NCBI GenBank assembly: GCA_964626055.1
Contig: CAZVDF010000014.1
Location: forward strand, 1 to 64,000
Source of the DNA: JAFGSG01 sp964626055
GTDB taxonomy: Bacteria; Spirochaetota; UBA4802; JAFGDQ01
DNA: 64,000 nt
Direction: 5' to 3'
Notes under the pieces: generated by a model
Seen by the model: the letters and a program-made list of their open reading frames with translations, nothing else
What the model was told of the DNA's origin: nothing
The model's database searches: none
Part shown: positions 35,250-42,711 of the stretch, piece by piece
Position numbering within the stretch: the first letter of the stretch is position 1
Layout of the letters: each line of letters begins with the position of its first letter
Translations under genes and position numbers: made by a program

Positions 35250-36245
35250 CTAATTGGACGCATCCTTTAAAATTAAATAAAGATCGTCTCTTTTCATTTT
35301 AGCTTTAATAATCCCGGATTTATTAAGCCTTGCGAGGTAGCCCAGAGCGGAACCGCAATGGATCAGGCTGTTGCTTTTGCTTCCGTAAACTTTTGCAGTC
35401 AGCTCTTTCAGGGAAATTTGCGGTTTTTTTTCAAGAACTTTTAAGAACATATGCGATCTTCTGTCTTTCTTCTTTATTTCCTGGTCCAGCTTTTTTTGTG
35501 GGTCGGTTATCGGATCACCGTGCGCGGGCAGGATCATGTTTAAATCAAGCTTTTGCAGTTTTTTTATGGATTCCATGTATAAAGACAAGTTGTCGGGCTC
35601 TTTAAATTTAACATTAAATACATCCACAATTCTCTGGCTGACTATTTCTCTGTAATCATATCCGACGAAGGTTGAGCGTCTTGTAATTATGTGATCGCCC
35701 GAAAACAATAATTTCCTCGATTTATCGTAAAGACAGATATGGCCGAGAGTGTGTCCCGGAGTCGAGATAACATGAAGTTTTATACTGCCGGTATCGATTA
35801 CATCGCCGTCTCTAACGAGAGAATCAACCTTTGATTCATTTATTTTTAAATCATCGTCCAGCGATTCGTTAAGCTCGTTTGCAAGATCGGGTTCAAAGTG
35901 CTTCAGGTAATTTTTGAGATGACGGTTGATTTTCTGGGAATTTTCTATTATAGGGGCCGCGATTGATGACGAAATTACTTTTGCTCCGGAAATTTCCCTT
36001 AATTTTTTATCCCCGCCGAAATGCTCAATATGCTCGTGGGTATTAATGATTATTGAAATATCTTTTATGCTTTTGTTTATTTCCTTCAATTTTTGAGAAA
36101 TTGTTTCTATGGACTTGAAGTCACCCAGGCCCGTGTCTATAAGAACAGGCATTTTACCGTCGATATAATACAGGTTTATCTTTGGAGTGGCAGCGAAAGG
36201 AAGCGGAAGAATAAATGAATAGATATGATCGCAGATTTTTTTCAA
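35250..36245 (-). CDS. Metallo-beta-lactamase-fold hydrolase (LACTB2/RNase-Z-like group)
   Basis: The 331-residue protein starts with TTG at 36245, which has AGGAG five bases upstream. The metal-binding HxHxDH motif appears as THEHIEHFGG, so the usual Asp is replaced by Glu. Further ligands are in STPGHTLGHICL, LFSGDHII and LPAHGDPI. A C-terminal winged-helix part (about 265-331; ISLKELTAKVYGSKSNSLIH) is typical of LACTB2-like enzymes, which act on RNA or thioesters. The Glu substitution may change metal or substrate preference. It lies downstream of the HU gene, separated by a hairpin. Confidence 0.85.
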   Translation of the reverse strand: MKKICDHIYSFILPLPFAATPKINLYYIDGKMPVLIDTGLGDFKSIETISQKLKEINKSIKDISIIINTHEHIEHFGGDKKLREISGAKVISSSIAAPIIENSQKINRHLKNYLKHFEPDLANELNESLDDDLKINESKVDSLVRDGDVIDTGSIKLHVISTPGHTLGHICLYDKSRKLLFSGDHIITRRSTFVGYDYREIVSQRIVDVFNVKFKEPDNLSLYMESIKKLQKLDLNMILPAHGDPITDPQKKLDQEIKKKDRRSHMFLKVLEKKPQISLKELTAKVYGSKSNSLIHCGSALGYLARLNKSGIIKAKMKRDDLYLILKDASN

Positions 36246-36279
36246 ATATTTCTCCTGATTTCCGGAGCTTTGAGTTATG

Positions 36280-36320
36280 CATGCCTTTCTGCCGCATGGA
36301 TCAGAATGCAGAAAGGCATG
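36280..36320 (-). terminator. Hairpin between the HU and metallo-beta-lactamase genes
   Basis: Arms catgcctttctgc (36280-36292) and gcagaaaggcatg (36308-36320) form a perfect 13-bp stem with a 15-base loop, just after the HU stop codon. There is no strong T tract, so it may be a Rho-type or processing hairpin rather than a classic terminator. Confidence 0.5.
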
Positions 36321-36329
36321 TATGGATTG

Positions 36330-36707
36330 CTACATTTTTACTTTTGCGCCGAGGGAAGCCGCTTTAAAAGCTTTGTTGAAAACAAATTTGGGTACTTTAG
36401 TGGCTTTTTTAGGAGGAATCTGAATTTCCTCGCCGGTTATAGGATTTCTGCCGGTTCTCGCTTTTGTGGCAGGTTTAACCCTTATGTATAATTTGCCGAA
36501 AGTGCCGACAGGGACTCTGGCTCCGTTCAGCGCGCCTGCCTGAATTACGTTAAATAGATCTTCGAGTATTTCTTTTGCCTGTTTTTTAGAGATATTATTG
36601 CTCTCCGATACGAATTGAACTATTGTTGAAGCTGAATATTTTTGCGGGTAATTAACCTTTTTTTTTGCAGTATTTTTTGCTGCATTTTTTGATAATGACT
36701 TTGCCAT
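36330..36707 (-). CDS. HU-family DNA-binding protein with basic N-terminal extension
   Basis: The 125-residue protein is an HU/IHF homologue. The helix pair KYSASTIVQFVSESNNISKK leads into the fold, and the DNA-binding arm region reads GKLYIRVKPATKARTGRNPI, then TGEEIQIPPKKATKVPKFVF, with the conserved RNP and FxxxKxFK-like end. About 25 extra N-terminal residues (MAKSLSKNAAKNTAKKKV) are Ala/Lys rich, like a histone-H1-like tail. It should compact or bend DNA. A strong ribosome site, AAGGAGATAC, and a good promoter precede it. Confidence 0.93.
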   Translation of the reverse strand: MAKSLSKNAAKNTAKKKVNYPQKYSASTIVQFVSESNNISKKQAKEILEDLFNVIQAGALNGARVPVGTFGKLYIRVKPATKARTGRNPITGEEIQIPPKKATKVPKFVFNKAFKAASLGAKVKM

Positions 36708-36757
36708 TGTATCTCCTTACTTGATTGTTGCAATTTATCCAAAATACGGATCGTCCT

Positions 36758-36785
36758 CTTATAATTTATAGCCTGTATTTGTCAA
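36758..36785 (-). promoter_or_regulatory. Sigma-70-type promoter of the HU gene
   Basis: On the minus strand, TTGACA (36785-36780) and TATAAG (36763-36758) are spaced by 16 bases. They lie about 50 bases before the HU start codon. This is one of the best promoter matches in the window. Confidence 0.6.
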
Positions 36786-36877
36786 GTTCCTTATGAGTAT
36801 TATGTCGCGTAAATATATATAAATATCGCGTATTTTGCGGGTTTTTCAGGCAATATTTAATGTGATCAAAAAATTTC

Positions 36878-36905
36878 TTGACTTTCAGTAAACTTTCAGT
36901 ATAAT
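36878..36905 (+). promoter_or_regulatory. Candidate lexA promoter with an internal direct repeat
   Basis: TTGACT (36878-36883) and TATAAT (36900-36905) are 16 bases apart. The tandem actttcagta/actttcagta overlaps the spacer and could be a regulator site. The palindromic element at 36926-37109 lies between this promoter and the lexA start, so it would be in the 5' leader of the mRNA. Confidence 0.55.
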
Positions 36906-36925
36906 GGTATTATAAGCATTCTATA

Positions 36926-37109
36926 TTAGAATTCGTCCAAAAACCAGGTTGTAGCAATAGGCCGTGATAATATTTATCAATTTTCAGGCGGCACGGATGC
37001 CGCCGAACGCCGTTTCTGCAGGATGTTGCATTAACGGCGAGAAAATTGATAAATATTATCACGGACGGAATATAGTACAGAAAAAAAATGTTTTGGGATG
37101 AATTCTGAA
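36926..37109. repeat. 184-bp palindromic element A in the lexA leader
   Basis: Ends ttagaattcgtccaaaa (36926-36942) and ttttgggatgaattctgaa (37091-37109) are inverted. A perfect 24-bp inverted repeat (36962-36985 with 37041-37064) encloses a 55-base core. The core has hairpin 1, GGCGGC-ACGGAT-GCCGCC (36987-37004), and hairpin 2 with arms cgccgtt and aacggcg holding tgcaggatgttgca. The core resembles that of element B at 39336-39519, although the long arms differ in sequence. Confidence 0.8.
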
Positions 37110-37126
37110 TAACAGGATATGTAGTT

Positions 37127-37729
37127 ATGCATCTGACTGAAAAACAAAAGCGCGTTTATATGTTCATCAAAGAATACATTAAAAACAATGATATGGCTCC
37201 GAGCTATCTGGAAATAATGGAACATTTCGGCTTCAGCTCGCTCAATTCGGTTTATGAGCACCTGGATAACCTGATTAAGAAGGGATTTATAAAGAAAGGG
37301 CTTTCCAATCACAAGAGAAGCATTACGCTTACGGGCCGGAAAAAGACGGCTGTTTCAATTCCGCTTCTTGGGCTGGTGCGCGCGGGGGATCCTATCGAGG
37401 TATGCGAGACCGTTGACTACGTGGATGTGCCTGAAGAGATGCTGGCCAGGGGCGAGAATGTGGCGCTGCGCGTCACGGGCAATTCAATGATAGACGGAAA
37501 CATTTGCGACGGGGACGTAATAATAGTTAAAAGGCAGAACACGGCGGAGAACGGGCAGGTAGTGGTCGCGCTTATAAACAATCAGGCTACCGTTAAAGAA
37601 ATACACTTCCACAAAGGAAAAATCGAGTTAAGGCCGCGCAACCCTGAAATGGAATCCATATTCGTGACGGGTAGCGAGGACTTTCAGATATACGGAATAC
37701 TGGTTGGAATGTACAGGAAATACAAATGA
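37127..37729 (+). CDS. lexA: LexA repressor, SOS response
   Basis: The 200-residue protein has an N-terminal winged helix (about 1-68; MHLTEKQKRVYMFIKEYI, MAPSYLEIMEHFGFSSLNSV) and a C-terminal S24 self-cleavage domain. The cleavage pair A86-G87 lies in LVRAGDPIE, the nucleophile S120 in GNSMID, and the general base K157 in QATVKEI. It should repress SOS genes until RecA filaments trigger self-cleavage. The recognition helix differs from the E. coli one, so the operator is probably different. It is upstream of imuB and dnaE2 on the same strand, with repeats between. Confidence 0.95.
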   Translation: MHLTEKQKRVYMFIKEYIKNNDMAPSYLEIMEHFGFSSLNSVYEHLDNLIKKGFIKKGLSNHKRSITLTGRKKTAVSIPLLGLVRAGDPIEVCETVDYVDVPEEMLARGENVALRVTGNSMIDGNICDGDVIIVKRQNTAENGQVVVALINNQATVKEIHFHKGKIELRPRNPEMESIFVTGSEDFQIYGILVGMYRKYK

Positions 37730-38053
37730 GACCTTATCTCGCCCCCTATCCCCCGAAGGGGGCACCGGCTTGGAATTGCAATTTGAGCTTAAAATTGGAT
37801 TTGAAGAGTTGACTCTTAAAAGTACACTTTTGACTCTGCTGCCCTCTAATTCAATCGGGTGCAAGCGGGCTTTCTGCCTACGCCCTATACTAAGGCATCC
37901 TGCATGTCGCCAGAAGGGGCATAAGTTTAGAAAGTTTGTGGGCTAATATTGAGGTTTATTATAAATAGGTGCCCCCTTCATCCCAAGGGGAGGCTTCGCA
38001 CGGGGATAGGGGGGCGAAACACAGGTTAGAAATATGAGGTCATTTCTATTATC
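37730..38053. repeat. Intergenic region between lexA and imuB with paired inverted G/C-run repeats
   Basis: A unit gccccctatcccccgaaggg (from 37741 to ~37773) faces an inverted, slightly longer unit ggtgcccccttcatcccaag ... ggggataggggggc (37968-38016). The DNA between carries no gene. The same pair, in the same arrangement, lies between imuB and dnaE2 (39244-39275 and 39673-39719). Confidence 0.8.
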
Positions 38054-39208
38054 ATGAACAATCATACTAAAAAAATCGTCTTCATCCATATCCCTCATAT
38101 CTTTATTGAGGCAGAGAAGCTGCGCAGGCAATGGGATGATAATTCTTTGTGCGTGGTCGCCAGCGGGGACGCGCCCGGAAGCGTCATAATAGACATCACT
38201 GAGAATTTATCGGTTCTTAAAGTGAGAAAGGGAATGTTCCTGAAAGATCTGCGGCATCTCAAAAACGATATAAACGTAATAGCGGCGGATTACGATTACA
38301 TAAAAAAGATAAACGATATGATCGCCGTGTATCTTAAGGGATATTCCATAATAGTCGAGAGCATGGCTTTCGGGGAATTCTACATAGATCTTACAGGCAC
38401 CGAAAGGCTATTCGGACGCGCTATAGATACATGCTTAAAGATAATTTCGCATATGAACGAGACATACGGATTTAACGCTGCAGCCGGCATCGGGAGCAAC
38501 AAGCTTATCGCGCATCTGGCGGCGAAAGCAGTCTTCGGCGCCTCTGCTGTCTACGAAATATGCGCTACCGCAGAGGCCGCGTTTCTCGGTCCGGCAAAGA
38601 TAACGCATATGCCGGATATCCGGCCGGAGGCAAAGGCTGAGCTTTCTTCCGGATACAATATGCGTACCGTAAACGACCTGCTGGCATTCTCGGAGCAGGA
38701 CCTGTGCGCTATGTTTAAGTCCGACGGCAGACTCCTGTATTCGTACTCGAGAAACATAGCGCCCGCATTTTTATCGCCCAATGAGGGGGGCAGGGTGCTT
38801 ACCAGGACTTTGATGCTGAGCGACGCTGCTAATGACGACGCTCTCATACGCAGAAGGTTTTTTAATATTGTGCTCGAACTGTGCTCCGACATGCGCAGGG
38901 AGAACATCTTCCCGGTTTATTTCGATCTTAAGATAATATATAAGGATAATTACAAATATGCCAAAAGCAGAAAAATAGCCGTGCTTACGTTTGTTGATAA
39001 AAGGCTTTATGCCTCCCTTCTGCCTTATCTTGACGATGCGCTTACCAGGAGGACCTGCGTTAAAAAAATAGTTCTGACTTTTTCGGGCTTTGTTCCGGCC
39101 GCAGTACAGGAAACTCTGTTCGGCAATGACGAAGAACTCAGCCTGTGCCGTGCTTTTGACTCCATACGGGACAAGTACGGGAAGAGAGGGATATACTTTA
39201 TTAATTGA
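38054..39208 (+). CDS. imuB: ImuB-like catalytically dead Y-family polymerase homologue
   Basis: The 384-residue protein is a Y-family DNA polymerase relative. The N-terminus reads FIHIPHIFIEAE where active enzymes have HxDMDCFFAxVE, so the first catalytic Asp is replaced (P14). At the second site, SMAFGEFYIDLTG replaces SIDEAYLDxT, leaving G107-E108 for Asp-Glu. The LHLP-type start and the loss of these acids are features of ImuB. Near the C-terminus QETLF (352-356) fits a beta-clamp-binding motif. In known cassettes ImuB recruits DnaE2 to lesions. It sits between lexA and dnaE2; imuA is absent. Confidence 0.85.
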   Translation: MNNHTKKIVFIHIPHIFIEAEKLRRQWDDNSLCVVASGDAPGSVIIDITENLSVLKVRKGMFLKDLRHLKNDINVIAADYDYIKKINDMIAVYLKGYSIIVESMAFGEFYIDLTGTERLFGRAIDTCLKIISHMNETYGFNAAAGIGSNKLIAHLAAKAVFGASAVYEICATAEAAFLGPAKITHMPDIRPEAKAELSSGYNMRTVNDLLAFSEQDLCAMFKSDGRLLYSYSRNIAPAFLSPNEGGRVLTRTLMLSDAANDDALIRRRFFNIVLELCSDMRRENIFPVYFDLKIIYKDNYKYAKSRKIAVLTFVDKRLYASLLPYLDDALTRRTCVKKIVLTFSGFVPAAVQETLFGNDEELSLCRAFDSIRDKYGKRGIYFIN

Positions 39209-39243
39209 AGATTGCCGGTAAAGATGGCGTCTTTATGCGGCTA

Positions 39244-39275
39244 GCCCCCTATCCCCCGGAGGGGGCACCGGTTTG
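39244..39275. repeat. G/C-run repeat unit downstream of imuB
   Basis: gccccctatcccccggaggg followed by ggcaccggtttgg is the counterpart of the unit at 37741-37773 downstream of lexA. Confidence 0.8.
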
Positions 39276-39335
39276 GATGTTTTGGTATTATTTAATAATA
39301 TATGTATTTTTTGAAAACAGTATATTAATTATTAT

Positions 39336-39519
39336 ACTCAAGTTGACTGAATTTTAGGCCAAGAATATCGATAAAGTGATGTGATTTTAATCAATTTTAA
39401 GGCAACAGGACGTTGCCGCAAGACAGGAAGTATGCATTAGCGGCGGAAAATTGATTAAAATCACATCATTTTATCGATTTGCCAATGTTTTAAAGTAAAA
39501 AAAGTCAGTCAAGATGAGT
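39336..39519. repeat. 184-bp palindromic element B between imuB and dnaE2
   Basis: Ends actcaagttgactga (39336-39350) and tcagtcaagatgagt (39505-39519) are inverted and match the element at 12262-12370. A 32-bp inverted repeat with a single G-T type mismatch (39367-39398 with 39447-39478) encloses a 48-base core. Hairpin 1 is GGCAAC-AGGAC-GTTGCC (39401-39417); hairpin 2 has arms ccgc/gcgg and the text caggaagtatgcattagcgg. The core parallels element A. Confidence 0.8.
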
Positions 39520-39640
39520 ATTATAATAATCAAGTTTTTACTGCCTCCAATTAAAGAAATGCCATATGTTAAATTTATTAGAGTAAATATGAAATACTCA
39601 TGGTCGATTAACTCCCGGAAGTAGTACTGGTTGAGAAGAT

Positions 39641-42600
39641 TTGAAGACAATAGCTAAAATTTATTCCAAGATGGTGCCCCCTTCGTCCCAAGGGGAGGCT
39701 TTGCACGGCGATAGGGGGCTAGACTTTGTGTTTCTAGAAAATCATTCCGTGTATTCGCTGTGCGAGGGTACCATATTCATAAGTGAACTCGCTGCACACG
39801 CGAAGAAGAACGGCTTTCAGTATCTTTCTATCTGCGACACGAACGGCTTTTACGGCATAGTCAGATTTGTAGATGCCTGCAGGGACGAGGGCCTTCTGCC
39901 TGTAATATCATCCAGAATAAAAAGCGGGTCTTTTAACGGCATTCTTGTCGCGAGAACAATGCGCGGATACGCGAAGATCTGCAATTTTATTTCACAGATA
40001 CGGCTTGATCCCGAATACGACTTAAAGGGCGCGTTAAAAGCAGACAAAGACTATTACGTTATCACGGCCGACAGGGATTTGATCGCTTCATGCGGACCGG
40101 ATATTTATGCTGAAATAAATGTTCTGCAGAGTAATTATTTCGATATTTACCGGTACGCGAAAGAGAGAAAAGTGAGGCCTGTGCTTATATACCCGGTGTA
40201 CTTTAAGGACAATGCCGGATACGATCTGCACAGGCTTTTGCGCGCCATACACGCCAACAAGAAGTTATCCGCGCTCTGCGACGATGATGCAGTTCAGCAC
40301 CCGGACGCCCGTTTTATTCCGGCAGAAGAAGTACCGGCGCGCTTTGCGCATATCGCGGACGCTGTTGCAAACACAATAGCAATAGCAGAGAGCTCCCAGT
40401 TCGAATTCAGAACCGGCAGCGCCATTTTCCCGAAGTACACAGAAAACGCTTTCAGCGTTCTGAAAGAGATGTGCTATGCCAATATAGAGAAAAGGTACCC
40501 GGGATCAACCGGCGGGGATAGGAAGCGCGTTGTCGCAAGGCTCGAGAAGGAGCTTGCGGTAATCGAGAGAAAGAACTTCGCGGACTATTTTCTCGTTGTG
40601 CAGGACATTGTTAAGCAGACAATGTATACCTGCGGAAGAGGGTCCGCGGCTTCGTCTATCGTTTCCTACCTGCTTTTTATTACTCATGTGGACCCGATAA
40701 GGCACAATCTGTTTTTTGAAAGATTCATCAATGACGGGAGGGCCGACCCTCCGGATATCGACGTGGATTTCCCTTGGGACATGCGCGACGACATACTCGC
40801 CTATATCTTTAATAGATATTCGTCCGATAATGTCGCCATGGTTTCGAATCACATTACATTTTCGGTTCGGTCTTCAGTAAGGGAGGTTGCGAAAGTGTAC
40901 GGCACGCCGGAGAACGACATTAAGAAGATAACAAAGAACATAGGGTATTACTACAACAGGAACATTGATGAATTTTTAAATTATTCCAAAAACAAAAATA
41001 CCACGGACGAATGGATAAATATTTACAGGCAGGCCGTTCTTATAAACGGGATGGTGCGCCATATGTCCGTGCACTGCGGAGGAGTTGTGATAACCCCGAA
41101 GCCTGTCCGCTACTATATCCCGGTCGAAGAGGCTGCAAAGGGAGTAAATATAATACAGCTCGAGAAGGACCAGGCCGAGGATTTCGGATTTGTAAAGATC
41201 GACATTCTCGGGAACAGGAGCCTTGCGGTCGTTCGCGATGCGCTCGCTCTTGTCAAAGAGCATTACGGCAAGGAGATAAAGTACGAGGACTTCAATCCTA
41301 TTGACGATAAGAAGACGATCTCAATGCTGGCTAAAGGCGACAGCATGGGTGTTTTTTACGTGGAGTCTCCCGCGATGAGGCAGCTTCAGAAGAAATCCGG
41401 CAAGGGAGACTACGAGCACCTTGTGATCCATTCGTCGATCATAAGGCCCGCGGCAAACAGATGGATAAACGAATATCTGGAAAGGTTGCGCGGCAAGCCT
41501 TTCAAAGCGCTTATCCACGGTATGGAGAAAATACTTGAAGAGACATACGGCATCATGTGCTACCAGGAGGACATCACCAAGATCGCCATGGAGGTCGCTG
41601 ATTTCAGCTTAAGCGAAGGCGAAGAGCTTCGTAAAGTAGTTTCGAAGAAAAGCAAGCAGAAACGCAAAATGGAGCTCCGGGATAAAATGTATGAAAATCT
41701 GCGTAAGAAGAATATTGATGATAAGACAATAGCCGAGCTATGGGATATGATCGAATCTTTCTCAGGCTACAGCTTCTGCAAGGCTCACAGCGCCTCGTAC
41801 GCGCTTCTCTCGTTCAAGTCGTGCTATCTTAAGGCGCATTATCCTGCGGAGTTCATGGGCGCTGTAATGAACAACAAGGGAGGGTTCTACACTACGCTTG
41901 CGTACATGTCCGAAGCAAGGCGGATGGGGCTCAGAATAATTTCGCCGGATATTAACGAAAGCAGGTACGAATTTTTCGGACAGGGTAAGGCTGTCTATAT
42001 AGGCTTTATGCAGATAAAAAGCCTTTCACGCAAAGGCATTATGAGCATTATCCGGGAGAGAGACGCGAACGGCAGGTTCAGGGGACTTTTTGATTTTCTG
42101 GCGAGAACCGACGCAGGCCTTGCGAATACGGAGATACTCATAAAAGCCGGGTGCTTTAACAAACTCGAAAAATACAATCAGCCGCAGATGCTGTTTGTTG
42201 CACGGAAGTTTTTTCACGGCAGGCAGAGAACATCCTCCGGAGAATTATTCACAGAAGCAAAGCAGGAAGAAATTATTCCCCCGCCTATGAGAAATATCGG
42301 CTATGACCAGAAGCTTAAGCAGGAACTTGAGATATACGACTCTTTTATATCCATACATCCCATGACCTATTACAGGAAAAGCATTAAGGAAAAAGGAATT
42401 ATTCCGGCAAAGGATATTGAGAATTATACAGGACGTCGCATAAAAATTGCAGGTATTCTGATTACGTCAAAGACGGTCATGACAAAAGACGACGAACTTA
42501 TGAAGTTCATAAGCTTCGAGGACGAAACCGCTATCTTCGAAAGCGTGTTTTTCCCTGAATCATATAAAAAGTTCGCGCTTATGCTTTCGTATCAGCGGCC

Positions 42601-42676
42601 GTATATCCTTACAGGCACGGTTGATTCGGAATTCGATACGGTTATTTTCAATGCTGCGGATATAAGATTTGTATGA
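39641..42676 (+). CDS. dnaE2: DnaE2-type error-prone DNA polymerase III alpha subunit
   Basis: Up to 1011 residues. A degenerate PHP domain (HSVYSLCEG, no HxH) is followed by the C-family palm with GRGSAASSIVSYLL and the catalytic acids in PPDIDVDFPWD, then fingers (SVHCGGVVIT, EEGxELRKVVSKKSK-type), SFSGYSFCKAHSASYALLSF and a C-terminal OB fold. The length and lexA-imuB linkage mark it as the SOS translesion polymerase, not the replicative one. The frame opens with TTG at 39641, but its first ~27 codons lie in a G/C-run repeat copied from intergenic DNA; GTG at 39728, with an aggggg run upstream, may be the true start. Confidence 0.9.
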   Translation: MKTIAKIYSKMVPPSSQGEALHGDRGLDFVFLENHSVYSLCEGTIFISELAAHAKKNGFQYLSICDTNGFYGIVRFVDACRDEGLLPVISSRIKSGSFNGILVARTMRGYAKICNFISQIRLDPEYDLKGALKADKDYYVITADRDLIASCGPDIYAEINVLQSNYFDIYRYAKERKVRPVLIYPVYFKDNAGYDLHRLLRAIHANKKLSALCDDDAVQHPDARFIPAEEVPARFAHIADAVANTIAIAESSQFEFRTGSAIFPKYTENAFSVLKEMCYANIEKRYPGSTGGDRKRVVARLEKELAVIERKNFADYFLVVQDIVKQTMYTCGRGSAASSIVSYLLFITHVDPIRHNLFFERFINDGRADPPDIDVDFPWDMRDDILAYIFNRYSSDNVAMVSNHITFSVRSSVREVAKVYGTPENDIKKITKNIGYYYNRNIDEFLNYSKNKNTTDEWINIYRQAVLINGMVRHMSVHCGGVVITPKPVRYYIPVEEAAKGVNIIQLEKDQAEDFGFVKIDILGNRSLAVVRDALALVKEHYGKEIKYEDFNPIDDKKTISMLAKGDSMGVFYVESPAMRQLQKKSGKGDYEHLVIHSSIIRPAANRWINEYLERLRGKPFKALIHGMEKILEETYGIMCYQEDITKIAMEVADFSLSEGEELRKVVSKKSKQKRKMELRDKMYENLRKKNIDDKTIAELWDMIESFSGYSFCKAHSASYALLSFKSCYLKAHYPAEFMGAVMNNKGGFYTTLAYMSEARRMGLRIISPDINESRYEFFGQGKAVYIGFMQIKSLSRKGIMSIIRERDANGRFRGLFDFLARTDAGLANTEILIKAGCFNKLEKYNQPQMLFVARKFFHGRQRTSSGELFTEAKQEEIIPPPMRNIGYDQKLKQELEIYDSFISIHPMTYYRKSIKEKGIIPAKDIENYTGRRIKIAGILITSKTVMTKDDELMKFISFEDETAIFESVFFPESYKKFALMLSYQRPYILTGTVDSEFDTVIFNAADIRFV
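39673..39719. repeat. G/C-run repeat unit within the 5' end of the dnaE2 frame
   Basis: ggtgcccccttcgtcccaag then gggaggctttgcacggcg is a near copy of 37968-38016. In the dnaE2 frame it would read VPPSSQGEALHGDRG, which has no counterpart in other DnaE proteins as far as I know. Confidence 0.8.
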
Positions 42677-42711
42677 ATACAGGTAAAGCCGGAGCTTATT
42701 CCAATTAATGT

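Noticed and set aside
36926..37109. Element A considered as a Rho-independent terminator
   Set aside because: It lies upstream of lexA, not after a gene on that strand, and its stems are too long, with an elaborate core and no T tract.
39292..39335. AT-rich imperfect symmetry upstream of dnaE2 considered as a LexA box
   Set aside because: The match to any known LexA operator is weak and no equivalent was found upstream of lexA or recN.
36926..39519. Elements A and B considered as integron attC sites
   Set aside because: They lack the paired core sites (GTTRRRY/RYYYAAC), and no integrase gene is near.
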